Shown piece by piece: positions 15,479 through 23,335 of a stretch of DNA of 33,947 nucleotides. Where the stretch lies: positions 1 to 33,947 of the forward strand of contig CACKYY010000012.1 of assembly GCA_902604525.1 (NCBI GenBank). Reading direction: 5' to 3'. How positions within the stretch are numbered: the stretch's first letter is position 1; each line of letters starts with the position of its first letter. The stretch comes from an uncultured Pelagibacteraceae bacterium (lineage in GTDB: Bacteria; Pseudomonadota; Alphaproteobacteria; Pelagibacterales; Pelagibacteraceae). Both the position numbers and the translations under genes were made by a program. Under the pieces are notes generated by a model. That model saw nothing but the letters and a program-made list of their open reading frames with translations. It did no database searches and was not told the DNA's origin.

Positions 15479-16252
15479 CTACTTAGCTCTTTTTCCGCTA
15501 ACACTAGTTGCAGCTGCCCAGATTACTAGACCAAATGCAATTTTGTTAATAAAGTCTGCTAAGTTGTAAACAACGTTAAGTGAGTCAGCATCTACTCCAC
15601 CTGTTAGGTAACCAAATATGTAACCTAATGGGTAAATAGCCCAACCTACAGTAACAATCATTCTCATTGCACCAAAAGCAGTTACAAGAGCTTTGCTTCC
15701 ACTTTTTGCTGCAGCTTTTCCAGCTTCACCTGAGAATACTTCATAAAGAATGTATATCCAACCTGCCATTCCGACTATAAAGCCAAGAGTAGCGTTGATG
15801 TATCCAGCTTCACCCAAGTATCCACCGATTAACATTACTAGTGAACCAATTAACAATCTCCAGAACATTCCAGAATTTGCTTTACCGATAGCTGCTAGAA
15901 TTAAATAAAATTCTACCATCTGTAATGGCACTGTAATTAACCAGTCAATATATCTGTAAACTGTTGGTGAGTCCCCAGTAGCAACCCATACTTCTCTCAT
16001 GTACATGTAGTGTATGAATGCAATACCAGTTACTAGCCCAGCAACAATAACTGAAGTTCTCCAGCCTGCTGCTACGTTACCAACTTCCATGAAAAAGAAA
16101 GCAGTCGCTGCTAACATTCCCATAGATATGATCCAAAATGAAATACCAACGAAATCATCCTGATTCAACATGGTTGCGTCTGCTGCAATAGCTATACCTG
16201 AAAATCCAATCAGTGCCATAGCTGCCAAAGCAAACAATTTTAGTTTATTCAT
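15479..16252 (-). CDS. Proteorhodopsin, blue-tuned light-driven proton pump
   Basis: Seven-helix retinal protein of 257 residues in the inner membrane that pumps protons outward in light. A signal peptide (about residues 1-23) precedes the first helix. Key residues, with green proteorhodopsin numbers in brackets: proton acceptor Asp103 (97) in YIDWLITVPLQ, proton donor Glu114 (108), His81 (75) that tunes the acceptor pKa, and retinal-binding Lys237 (231) in FINKIAFG. Residue 111 (105) is Gln, which marks blue absorption. All functional residues of a pump are present. The gene is visibly less AT-rich than its neighbours, as often seen for highly expressed genes. A strong ribosome site (GAGAGGGAG) precedes the ATG. 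It is followed by its own terminator, and retinal-synthesis genes are not in the window. Confidence 0.98.
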   Translation of the reverse strand: MNKLKLFALAAMALIGFSGIAIAADATMLNQDDFVGISFWIISMGMLAATAFFFMEVGNVAAGWRTSVIVAGLVTGIAFIHYMYMREVWVATGDSPTVYRYIDWLITVPLQMVEFYLILAAIGKANSGMFWRLLIGSLVMLIGGYLGEAGYINATLGFIVGMAGWIYILYEVFSGEAGKAAAKSGSKALVTAFGAMRMIVTVGWAIYPLGYIFGYLTGGVDADSLNVVYNLADFINKIAFGLVIWAAATSVSGKRAK

Positions 16253-16285
16253 AAAAAACTCCCTCTCTAGTTAGTTTTTATTTTT

Positions 16286-16324
16286 TAGTTTATATAAACT
16301 AGACTTAGGACTCCCTAAGTCAAA
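16286..16324 (-). promoter_or_regulatory. Proteorhodopsin promoter region with two abutting perfect palindromes
   Basis: On the minus strand a -35-like TTGACT (16324-16319) is followed by AT-rich -10-like sequence (TTTATATA, around 16298-16291). Between and across these lie two perfect dyads: arms GACTTAGG and CCTAAGTC around a 4-base centre (16302-16321), and the 16-base palindrome TAGTTTATATAAACTA (16286-16301). They touch without a spare base. The first overlaps the -35, the second covers the likely -10, so bound regulators would affect initiation. The exact start of transcription is uncertain because the -35 to -10 spacing is loose (about 20 bases). Confidence 0.55.
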
Positions 16325-16389
16325 GTTCACGTTAAATAGCAAATAAAAGTGGATTTATGAAGAGCAAATTGTCACTAATTAACATTGAT

Positions 16390-16418
16390 TTTACTTAATT
16401 TTTAAAATTAAATACAAT
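16390..16418 (+). promoter_or_regulatory. Candidate promoter of the propionyl-CoA synthetase gene
   Basis: TTTACT (16390-16395), a 17-base spacer and TACAAT (16413-16418) make a plausible -35/-10 pair, giving a leader of about 40 bases before the ATG at 16466. The surroundings are extremely AT-rich, so other matches are possible. Confidence 0.45.
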
Positions 16419-16465
16419 TTATAAGTTAAAAACCAATTAAATTACTTAAATCGAATCAAATAAAT

Positions 16466-18364
16466 ATGTCAGATAAATTCAATAAAATTTACAATCATTC
16501 AATAAATAATCCTGAAAAATTTTGGCAAGACGCTGCTGATGACATCTTTTGGTTCAAAAAACCTACAAAAATTTTAAATAAATCTAATCCTCCCTTCTAT
16601 AAATGGTATGAAGATGGAGTAACTAACACTTGTTACAATGCTTTAGACATTCATATTGATCAAGGCAGAGGAGAGAATACTGCTCTTATCTATGATAGCC
16701 CAATCACAGGTAACAAAAGTAAATTTAACTATGAGGAACTTAGATCTAAAGTCGCAAAATTTGCTGGAGCATTAAAAGCTCAAGGGGTTAATAAGGGTGA
16801 TCGAGTTATTATTTACATGCCAATGATCCCTGAGGCAGTAATTGCAATGCTTGGGTGTGCAAGAATTGGTGCCATACACTCAGTTGTCTTTGGTGGATTT
16901 GCTTCTAATGAACTTGCAAGTAGAATTGATGATAGTAAAGCAAAAATATTAGTAACAGCCTCATGCGGTTTTGAGCCTGGGAGAACAGTTGAATATAAAC
17001 CTCTAGTTGATGAAGCTATAAAAATTGCAAATCATAAAATTGAGAAGATGATCTTGTTTCAAAGACAGGGTCATGAGGTAAAATTAAATGCTCCAATAGA
17101 AATTAGTTGGGATGAAGTGGTGTCTAATACAGAGCCAGCTGATTGCATTGAGATGAATTCAAATGAATTTGCATATATTTTATATACCTCTGGTACAACT
17201 GGAACTCCTAAAGGAATAGTAAGAGATGTTGGAGGTCATATAGTTGCTCTTAAGTGGACTATGAAAAATATTTACAATATTGACACCAATGATATCTGGT
17301 GGTCAGCAAGTGATATTGGATGGATTGTTGGACACTCTTATATTGTTTACGCTCCTTTGTTTAAAGGATGCACAACAGTTTTATTTGAAGGTAAGCCTGT
17401 TGGAACTCCAGATGCTGGGGCCTTCTGGAAAATTATTTCAGACTATAAAGTTAAATCTTTATTTACAGCGCCAACTGCATTTAGAGCAATAAAAAAAGAG
17501 GACCCTGATGGTAAGTTTTTTTCAAAGTATGATCTAAGTAGTTTTAAAAGTTTATTTTTAGCAGGCGAAAGAGCTGATCCAGACACCATTAAGTGGGCTG
17601 AAAATTTACTTAAAGTTCCAGTGATTGATCATTGGTGGCAAACCGAAACGAGTTGGGCAATCAGTTCGAATTGCACAGGAATAGAAATGATGGAGACTAA
17701 GTATGGCTCAGCTTGCAAAGCAGTTCCAGGATATGATGTAAAAATTATAAAACCGGATCAATCTTTAGCAAAACCAAATGAAATGGGTGATATTGTTGTA
17801 AAATTGCCTTTGCCACCTGGAACATTCCCTACCCTATGGAATGCTGACAAAAGATATAAAGAAAATTACATGTCTAATTATGATGGCTATTATCAAACCT
17901 ATGATGCAGGACATATTGATGATGATGGCTACATTTGGATCATGTCTAGAACAGATGACATTATAAATGTTGCAGGTCACAGATTATCTACTGGAGCAAT
18001 AGAAGAAGTTTTATCTGAACATCAATCAGTTGCTGAATGCGCAGTGTTAGGAATTGCAGATAAATTAAAAGGTCAATTACCAATTGGATTAGTCGTTCTA
18101 AAATCTGGAGTAGATAAAGATGATGAAACTATTTCAAAAGAATGTATTCAAATGGTTAGAGCAAAAATTGGTCCTGTAGCTGCATTTAAGGTAGCAATAG
18201 TTATTAAAAGACTGCCTAAAACTAGATCAGGAAAAATTTTAAGAGGAACAATCAGAAAAATTGCTGATAATGTTGAGTATAAAATTCCACCCACTATCGA
18301 TGATCCAGCAATTTTAACTGAGATTAAAGAGGATTTAATCAAAAACAAAATTCTTAATGGTTAA
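16466..18364 (+). CDS. prpE: Propionyl-CoA synthetase (PrpE-type acyl-CoA synthetase)
   Basis: AMP-forming enzyme of 632 residues that activates a short fatty acid, most likely propionate, with ATP and CoA. The adenylation P-loop is YTSGTTGTPKG at residues 240-250. PrpE-type features are CGFEPGRTVEYKPLVDEA, IVRDVGGHIVAL, DIGWIVGHSYIVYAPL and HWWQTETSW, which differ from acetyl-CoA synthetase. The C-terminal domain holds RTDDIINVAGHRLSTG and the catalytic lysine Lys590 in TRSGKILRG, the residue that acetylation controls in this family. The length matches PrpE. It is divergent from proteorhodopsin across 213 bases and overlaps an SMR transporter gene by eight bases. No methylcitrate or methylmalonyl pathway gene is present here, so the fate of propionyl-CoA is not shown. 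Some activity on acetate is likely. Confidence 0.9.
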   Translation: MSDKFNKIYNHSINNPEKFWQDAADDIFWFKKPTKILNKSNPPFYKWYEDGVTNTCYNALDIHIDQGRGENTALIYDSPITGNKSKFNYEELRSKVAKFAGALKAQGVNKGDRVIIYMPMIPEAVIAMLGCARIGAIHSVVFGGFASNELASRIDDSKAKILVTASCGFEPGRTVEYKPLVDEAIKIANHKIEKMILFQRQGHEVKLNAPIEISWDEVVSNTEPADCIEMNSNEFAYILYTSGTTGTPKGIVRDVGGHIVALKWTMKNIYNIDTNDIWWSASDIGWIVGHSYIVYAPLFKGCTTVLFEGKPVGTPDAGAFWKIISDYKVKSLFTAPTAFRAIKKEDPDGKFFSKYDLSSFKSLFLAGERADPDTIKWAENLLKVPVIDHWWQTETSWAISSNCTGIEMMETKYGSACKAVPGYDVKIIKPDQSLAKPNEMGDIVVKLPLPPGTFPTLWNADKRYKENYMSNYDGYYQTYDAGHIDDDGYIWIMSRTDDIINVAGHRLSTGAIEEVLSEHQSVAECAVLGIADKLKGQLPIGLVVLKSGVDKDDETISKECIQMVRAKIGPVAAFKVAIVIKRLPKTRSGKILRGTIRKIADNVEYKIPPTIDDPAILTEIKEDLIKNKILNG

Positions 18365-18689
18365 AACTTATATTTTTTTAGTTGGGGCAATATTTTGTGA
18401 AGTTGCAGGTACTATGCTATTACCAGTATCACAAAACTTCACAAAACTAATACCAACTGTTGCACTTTCAATATTTTATCTTTGCGCATTTTACCTTTTA
18501 ACTTTTGTAGTGAACAAACTTCCTATTGCAATTGTTTATGCTACATGGAGTGGTCTTGGAATTTTTACAATTGCCATATTAGGCTATATATTCTTTAAAC
18601 AAACCCTAGCTTGGCAAGCGATAGTGGGATTATTTTTAATTGTGATAGGTGTTATACTTGTAAACAGTTTTACAGTAAAAATTAGCTAA
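18357..18689 (+). CDS. Small multidrug resistance (SMR) family transporter
   Basis: Four-helix inner-membrane proton-coupled antiporter of 110 residues that works as a dimer and exports cationic compounds or guanidinium-like metabolites. The essential acidic residue is Glu15 in FCEVAGT, and the dimer/substrate motif is YATWSGLGIF (Tyr61, Trp64). Hydrophobic segments fall at about 4-20, 31-52, 57-80 and 85-104. The gene overlaps the end of prpE by eight bases, so the two are probably translated together. Its own end overlaps the convergent dihydroorotase gene by eight bases. Whether it belongs to the EmrE, polyamine (MdtIJ) or Gdx subgroup cannot be settled by eye. Confidence 0.88.
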   Translation: MVKTYIFLVGAIFCEVAGTMLLPVSQNFTKLIPTVALSIFYLCAFYLLTFVVNKLPIAIVYATWSGLGIFTIAILGYIFFKQTLAWQAIVGLFLIVIGVILVNSFTVKIS

Positions 18690-19989
18690 ATTTTAAAGGA
18701 GTTCCTTCAGGATCTCCTAATATTTTACCTTCAAGCATTTTAATTTTCCCAGCAATAATTGTATGGGTAGGTGTTCCTTTAAATTTATACCCATTAAATG
18801 GAGACCATGCACATTTGCTCTCAATATTTTCATTTTTAATTTCAATAGTTTTACTCATATCTACTATTGTAAAATCAGCATCATATCCTTGCTTGATAAA
18901 TCCTTTGCTTTGAATGCCAAAAATTTTTACAGGGTTTTCACAAACAAGATTTACTAATTGTGTTAAAGATAATTTACCTTCATTAACATGGTTTAACATT
19001 ACTGGCATTAAAGTTTGAACACCTGGCATACCTGATGGAGTATTTGGATATTCTTTATCTTTATTTATTTTTAAGTGAGGAGCATGGTCTGAACCAATTG
19101 TGTCATTAAAATTATTTCTTACTGCATACCATAGTCTATCGTAGTGAGATTTGTCTCTTATGGGAGGATTCATTTGAGAATAAGTTCCAAGTTTATTGTA
19201 ACAATCAGGTGCATATAGTGTTAAATGCTGAGGAGTAATCTCAAATGTAATATTTCCCTTATGTTGAGATAAAAAATCAATTTCCTCTTTTGTTGTTATA
19301 TGAAGAACATGGGCTTTTTTATTATATTTCTCAGCAATCCTGACAATTCTCCTGGTAGATGAAATTGCGCACTCAGCACTTCTCCAAACTGGGTGAGTAT
19401 GAACGTCACCCTGCTTTATTAGTTTTTTATTTACTTTTAATATTGCTTCATCTTCTGAGTGAACTGCAACAACTTTAGAAGCATTTTGAAAAACCTTATC
19501 AATATCATCTTCCTCAGCGACTAATAAATTTCCAGTTGAAGACCCTGCAAAAAGTTTAATTCCACAACAACCCTCTAAGTCTTTTAAACTTGCTAGATCA
19601 TCTGCATTGTCAGCTGTTGCTCCAAAATAAAATGCATAGTTACAATACATTCTGTTTTTAGCGAGATCTAACTTTCTTTGAAACTCTTTCTTATTAGAAG
19701 TTGGTGGGTTCGTGTTGGGCATTTCAAAAACACTGGTGATACCGCCTGCAATAGCTGCTCTACTTCCTGAATGAAGATCTTCAGTATCTGTTGACCCAGG
19801 TTCTCTAAAATGAGTTTGAGTATCAATGCATCCAGGTAAAATTGTATGGTTGCTTGCATCAATTATTTCTTTAGCTTCTTCTGAAATTTGACCAATCTTA
19901 TGAATTTTTTTGTCTTTAATGGCAACATCAACATCCTTTAATTCACCATCAACGTAACATTTACCATTTTTAATTATAAGATCTAACAT
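18682..19989 (-). CDS. pyrC: Dihydroorotase (class I, COG0044 type)
   Basis: Zinc amidohydrolase of 435 residues that closes carbamoyl-aspartate to dihydroorotate in pyrimidine synthesis. The entrance motif is DTQTHFREPGSTDTEDL (from Asp56), followed by GGITSVFEMPNTNPPTS, the substrate-binding Asn region. Later come IKLFAGSSTGN with the lysine position, AVHSEDE, HVLHITTKEE and GSDHAPH with the catalytic aspartate, then the amidohydrolase C-terminal KGFIKQGYDADFTIVD. The usual metal-binding HxH reads QxH here (Gln58, His60). I recall DTQxHFREPG in an alphaproteobacterial branch annotated as dihydroorotase, so this is probably a family trait. Hydantoinase or allantoinase activity cannot be excluded. 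It is divergent from ygfZ with 43 bases between. Confidence 0.82.
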   Translation of the reverse strand: MLDLIIKNGKCYVDGELKDVDVAIKDKKIHKIGQISEEAKEIIDASNHTILPGCIDTQTHFREPGSTDTEDLHSGSRAAIAGGITSVFEMPNTNPPTSNKKEFQRKLDLAKNRMYCNYAFYFGATADNADDLASLKDLEGCCGIKLFAGSSTGNLLVAEEDDIDKVFQNASKVVAVHSEDEAILKVNKKLIKQGDVHTHPVWRSAECAISSTRRIVRIAEKYNKKAHVLHITTKEEIDFLSQHKGNITFEITPQHLTLYAPDCYNKLGTYSQMNPPIRDKSHYDRLWYAVRNNFNDTIGSDHAPHLKINKDKEYPNTPSGMPGVQTLMPVMLNHVNEGKLSLTQLVNLVCENPVKIFGIQSKGFIKQGYDADFTIVDMSKTIEIKNENIESKCAWSPFNGYKFKGTPTHTIIAGKIKMLEGKILGDPEGTPLKFS

Positions 19990-20032
19990 TTTGAGAAAAT
20001 GTTATTATATTACATCTTATAATTAATCAAAT

Positions 20033-20923
20033 ATGAATATCAAAAACGTTTACATTTTAAACGATAGGTCAGTTCTTTACATAAACGGAGAAGATACTGT
20101 AAGTTTTCTTCAAAACCTTATTAGTAATGATATTGATAAAGTCAGTGAAACCTGTAGTTGCTTTGCATCATTACTATCACCTCAAGGAAAATTTTTGTAT
20201 GAATTCATTATAATCAAACACAAGTCAGGTTATTTGATCGATTGTGAAAAGTCTCAAGTAGATGGATTATATAAACAACTTAGCCTTTACAAATTAAGAT
20301 CAAAAATTGAAATTATAAATCTTAGTAATGAGTTTGTAGTTGCTGCTTTTAGCTATGAAAAGTTTTTAACTTTTGACAAAGTGCAAGATGTTCCTGGGTT
20401 TACATTTAAGTTTAGAGAAGACCCAATATTTTTAGATCCTCGTAACAAACAATTAGGCGCAAGATTAATTATAAATTTAGAGAAACTCTATTTATCTTTA
20501 AAGAAATTGGAGTTACATGATGCTGATATAAATGAATACTATTCATTAAGTCATAAACTTGGAATAGTCCCAAAAAACTTAAATCAATTACAAAATAAAG
20601 CTTTTGGAATTGAGTGTAATTATGATGAACTTAATGGAATTGATTTTAAAAAAGGTTGTTATGTTGGACAAGAAAATACGGCAAGGATCAAACTTAAAAA
20701 CAAACTTACAAAAAGATTGTTGCCTATAAATATTATAAATGGAAAATTGCATGAAGGTGAGGTTATTTTCAGTAACGAAAATCAGATTGGAAAAGTATTG
20801 ATTAATAATGAATATCCATTTGCACTAATAAAATTTCTCGACAAAAACTTTGATGAAAATTCTGAATTCAAAACAAAGGAAGCATTGATCAAAATTAAAA
20901 AACCTAGTTGGATAGCTAAATAA
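20033..20923 (+). CDS. ygfZ: YgfZ/GcvT-like folate-binding protein for iron-sulfur cluster maturation
   Basis: YgfZ-type proteins bind tetrahydrofolate and support assembly or repair of certain [4Fe-4S] enzymes. The 296-residue protein has the N-terminal GcvT-like half with LYINGEDTVSFLQNLISNDI and ASLLSPQGKFLYEF. The family signature KGCYVGQE lies at residues 207-214 with the conserved Cys209. The C-terminal beta-barrel part is short (about 225-296). The length is slightly below E. coli YgfZ. The gene is divergent from dihydroorotase and is followed on the opposite strand by a tRNA gene. Nearby nadA encodes a [4Fe-4S] enzyme, but a direct link is only conjecture. Confidence 0.88.
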   Translation: MNIKNVYILNDRSVLYINGEDTVSFLQNLISNDIDKVSETCSCFASLLSPQGKFLYEFIIIKHKSGYLIDCEKSQVDGLYKQLSLYKLRSKIEIINLSNEFVVAAFSYEKFLTFDKVQDVPGFTFKFREDPIFLDPRNKQLGARLIINLEKLYLSLKKLELHDADINEYYSLSHKLGIVPKNLNQLQNKAFGIECNYDELNGIDFKKGCYVGQENTARIKLKNKLTKRLLPINIINGKLHEGEVIFSNENQIGKVLINNEYPFALIKFLDKNFDENSEFKTKEALIKIKKPSWIAK

Positions 20924-20932
20924 CTAATTAAC

Positions 20933-21018
20933 TGGTGCGGTCGGAGAGACTCGAACTCTCATGGACTAGGTCCACACGGCCCTCAACCGTGCCTGTCTAC
21001 CAATTTCAGCACGACCGC
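20933..21018 (-). tRNA. tRNA-Leu, anticodon GAG
   Basis: The minus strand folds as a class II tRNA. The acceptor stem is GCGGTCG/CGACCGC (21018-21012 with 20943-20937). The anticodon stem is CACGG/CCGTG with loop TTGAGGG, giving anticodon GAG for leucine codons CUC and CUU. A long variable arm (GGAC/GTCC) is followed by a T-arm GAGAG/CTCTC with TTCGAGT. Discriminator A and a genomically encoded CCA (20935-20933) complete the 3' end. Long variable arm, anticodon and A73 together fit leucine. Confidence 0.96.
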
Positions 21019-21028
21019 AATATGTCCC

Positions 21029-21057
21029 ATAATAAATGAATGACAACTATCTTTCAA
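21029..21057 (-). promoter_or_regulatory. Promoter of tRNA-Leu
   Basis: On the minus strand TTGAAA (21057-21052), a 17-base spacer and TATTAT (21034-21029) lie so that transcription would start a few bases before the tRNA 5' end at 21018. A GGGAC stretch follows the -10; such G/C-rich discriminators often go with growth-rate or ppGpp control. The promoter occupies the leader of the divergent nadA gene. Confidence 0.65.
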
Positions 21058-21073
21058 ATTGGTAAAAATCTGC

Positions 21074-22063
21074 ATGGAATTTACACAAGAAGTAAAGCAA
21101 GCAACAGATCCAATTTACCAAAAAATTTCTAAGGTTATGCCTGAAATTGAATGGTCAGTTCATGCACCTTATATTCACAAAATTAATAAACTAAAAAAAG
21201 AAAAGAACGCAGTTATTCTCGCTCATAATTATCAAACACCTGAAATATATCATGGTGTTGCTGATTTCTCTGCAGACTCTTTGGCATTAGCAATTGAAGC
21301 TTCTAAGACATCAGCAGATATAATTTTAATGGCAGGAGTTCATTTTATGGCAGAAACTGCAAAATTAATGAGCCCTGAAAAAAAAGTTATTTTGCCTGAC
21401 ATGGATGCAGGTTGTTCTTTGTCTTCATCTATAACTGGTAAGGATGTGAGATTGTTAAAAGAAAAATATCCAGGTGTTCCCGTTGTTTCATATGTTAACA
21501 CTTCTGCAGAGGTTAAAGCAGAAACCGATGTTTGTTGTACATCTGCTAATGCTGTTAAAATTGTAAAATCACTTGGAGTTAAAAAAGTAATATTTTTACC
21601 TGACGACTACCTCGCAAAGTATGTTGCTTCGCAAACAGATGTAGAAATTATTTCGTGGAAAGGTATATGCATTGTTCATGATCAATTTAACGAGCAAGAA
21701 ATACATGATATTCGAAAAAATAATCCTGGAATAAAAATAATTGCACACCCTGAGTGTCCTCCGGATGTTATTAAAGCAAGTGACTTTGCAGGTTCTACTT
21801 CTGGAATGATTAATTATGTCAAAGATAATCAGCCAAAGAAAGTTATGATGGTTACTGAATGCTCTATGAGTGATAACATTGAAGTTGAAAATCCTAATGT
21901 TGAATTTATCAAGCCATGTAATATGTGTCCTCACATGAAAAAAATTACTCTTCCAAAAATTTTAAACTGTTTAGAAAATGAAACAGGTGAAATAATTATG
22001 GACGAAGAGACTATAGAGAAAGCAAGAATTTCAGTTGAGAAGATGGCAGCTATCGGCAGATAA
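21074..22063 (+). CDS. nadA: Quinolinate synthase NadA
   Basis: [4Fe-4S] enzyme that condenses iminoaspartate with dihydroxyacetone phosphate to quinolinate for NAD synthesis. I prefer ATG at 21074 (329 residues); a TTG at 21059 would add five residues (LVKIC) and falls in the tRNA promoter. Family motifs are AVILAHNYQTPEIYHGVADFSADSL, MAGVHFMAETAKLMSPEKKVILPD and VSYVNTSAEVKA. The cluster ligands are probably Cys114 (MDAGCS), Cys199 (WKGICIVH) and Cys285 (CNMCPHMK), near the E. coli positions 113, 200 and 297. NadC follows after three bases. NadB, which would make iminoaspartate, is not adjacent. Confidence 0.95.
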   Translation: MEFTQEVKQATDPIYQKISKVMPEIEWSVHAPYIHKINKLKKEKNAVILAHNYQTPEIYHGVADFSADSLALAIEASKTSADIILMAGVHFMAETAKLMSPEKKVILPDMDAGCSLSSSITGKDVRLLKEKYPGVPVVSYVNTSAEVKAETDVCCTSANAVKIVKSLGVKKVIFLPDDYLAKYVASQTDVEIISWKGICIVHDQFNEQEIHDIRKNNPGIKIIAHPECPPDVIKASDFAGSTSGMINYVKDNQPKKVMMVTECSMSDNIEVENPNVEFIKPCNMCPHMKKITLPKILNCLENETGEIIMDEETIEKARISVEKMAAIGR

Positions 22064-22066
22064 TAA

Positions 22067-22900
22067 GTGTCAAAAATTAAACTTAGCAAAGAATTTATTC
22101 ATAATACCGTCAAACTAGCATTAAATGAGGATCTTTATCCTTCAGGGGATATAACTTCAAGTTTAGTTAAAAATGATAAAATTATAACAGCTAAACTTTT
22201 ATCAAATCAAAATGCAATTATTGGTGGATTGTTATTTGCCAAACAAGCTTTTGCACTAATTGATAGTAAAATTAAATTCATAATCAAAAAGAAAGATGGC
22301 TCAAAGATAAAAAAAGGTTCTTTAGTTGCTTTAATAAAGGGAAATGCAAAAAATATATTAATAGCTGAAAGAGTTGCATTAAATTTTTTATCTCACATTT
22401 CCGGTATAGCTACAAAGACTAATGCATTTGTAAAGCTAGCTGGAAAAAGAACAAAAATTTGTTGTACACGAAAAACAATTCCAAATTTGAGAGTAATTCA
22501 AAAGTATGCAGTCAAGTTAGGAGGTGGAACAAATCATCGATTTAATTTAAGTGATGAATATTTAATTAAAGACAATCATATAGCAAGTTCAGATCTAAAA
22601 AGTTTAGTCACTAAAGCTATCAAAAATAAAAAAGGAAGAAAAATTACTGTCGAAATTGATAGTCTAAATCAACTTAAATCAATAATGGGGCTTAAATTTA
22701 ACACTGTGTTATTTGACAATATGAGCATTAAAAGTTTGAAGGAAGGCGTTAAAATCTCTAACAAATATTACGAAACCGAAGCTTCAGGAAACATAAGTTT
22801 GAAAACAGTTAAATCTGTTGCATCAACAGGTGTTAATAGAATTTCTGTAGGATCTATAACTCATAGCGCTGAAGCAGTTGATCTAAAATTAGAAATTTAA
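22067..22900 (+). CDS. nadC: Quinolinate phosphoribosyltransferase (nicotinate-nucleotide pyrophosphorylase)
   Basis: Joins quinolinate and PRPP to nicotinate mononucleotide with loss of CO2. The protein of 277 residues begins at GTG (22067), three bases after nadA, so the two form an operon. Motifs include LNEDLYPSGDITSSLV, ERVALNFLSHISGIATKT, the substrate-binding CCTRKTIPNLRVIQKYAVKLGGGTNHR, DEYLIKDNHI, VEIDSLNQL and the C-terminal barrel stretch ASGNISLKTVKSVASTGVNRISVGSITHS. Length and motif order are standard. Its 3' end overlaps the convergent pyrophosphohydrolase gene by four bases. Confidence 0.95.
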   Translation: MSKIKLSKEFIHNTVKLALNEDLYPSGDITSSLVKNDKIITAKLLSNQNAIIGGLLFAKQAFALIDSKIKFIIKKKDGSKIKKGSLVALIKGNAKNILIAERVALNFLSHISGIATKTNAFVKLAGKRTKICCTRKTIPNLRVIQKYAVKLGGGTNHRFNLSDEYLIKDNHIASSDLKSLVTKAIKNKKGRKITVEIDSLNQLKSIMGLKFNTVLFDNMSIKSLKEGVKISNKYYETEASGNISLKTVKSVASTGVNRISVGSITHSAEAVDLKLEI

Positions 22901-23268
22901 GATACAAATTTAGAAAGATCTGGTTTGAAATAATTTGGTCCTTTCATTACTTTACCCGAATCATTATAAATTGGTTTACCATTTTCATCTAACTTGCTCA
23001 TATTAGAATTTTGAACCTCCTCGAAACACTGATCTAAGTCAATTCCAAATGCGTGCCCTGCACCATAAGTAACATACAAAATATCTGTTAAAGCATCAGC
23101 TACCTCTAATAAGTCCTTATTATTCATGGCTTCTGTTAGCTCTTCTAACTCCTCTTTAATTAGATCAATTCTTAGTTTGTTTATTTTTTCGGAGCTTAAT
23201 GATGGTTTGGTTTTAACTTCTTGGCCAAAAGTTTTCATAAAAGTTCCTACTTTGCTAAAATTCGACAT
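22897..23268 (-). CDS. MazG-like all-alpha nucleotide pyrophosphohydrolase
   Basis: Small protein of 123 residues with the all-alpha NTP pyrophosphohydrolase (MazG/HisE-like) metal site: Glu39-Glu40 and Glu43 in LIKEELEELTEA, then Glu55, Asp58 and Asp62 in LLEVADALTDILYV. The C-terminal part (NGKPIYNDSGKVMKGPNYFKPDL) is typical of a subgroup found in bacteria, phages and eukaryotes and often annotated as phosphoribosyl-ATP pyrophosphohydrolase-like. It probably clears a non-canonical nucleoside triphosphate from the pool; a true HisE role is unlikely because no his genes are present. It is divergent from fumC (67-base gap) and overlaps nadC by four bases at the 3' ends. Confidence 0.82.
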   Translation of the reverse strand: MSNFSKVGTFMKTFGQEVKTKPSLSSEKINKLRIDLIKEELEELTEAMNNKDLLEVADALTDILYVTYGAGHAFGIDLDQCFEEVQNSNMSKLDENGKPIYNDSGKVMKGPNYFKPDLSKFVS

Positions 23269-23335
23269 ATTGCTCCTGTATGTTTTTAATAATTTATTGT
23301 ATGTTTATAATTATTTGTAACTTAAAAATTAATCA

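Noticed and set aside
16253-16465. Riboswitch in the proteorhodopsin-prpE intergenic region
   Set aside because: The dyads lie at the promoter rather than in a long leader, and no known riboswitch consensus is visible.
21059-21073. TTG start for nadA at 21059
   Set aside because: An ATG five codons later gives a normal NadA length, and the TTG falls inside the tRNA-Leu promoter; still possible.
21596-21934. Minus-strand open frame of 112 codons opposite nadA
   Set aside because: Shadow of nadA with no recognisable features.
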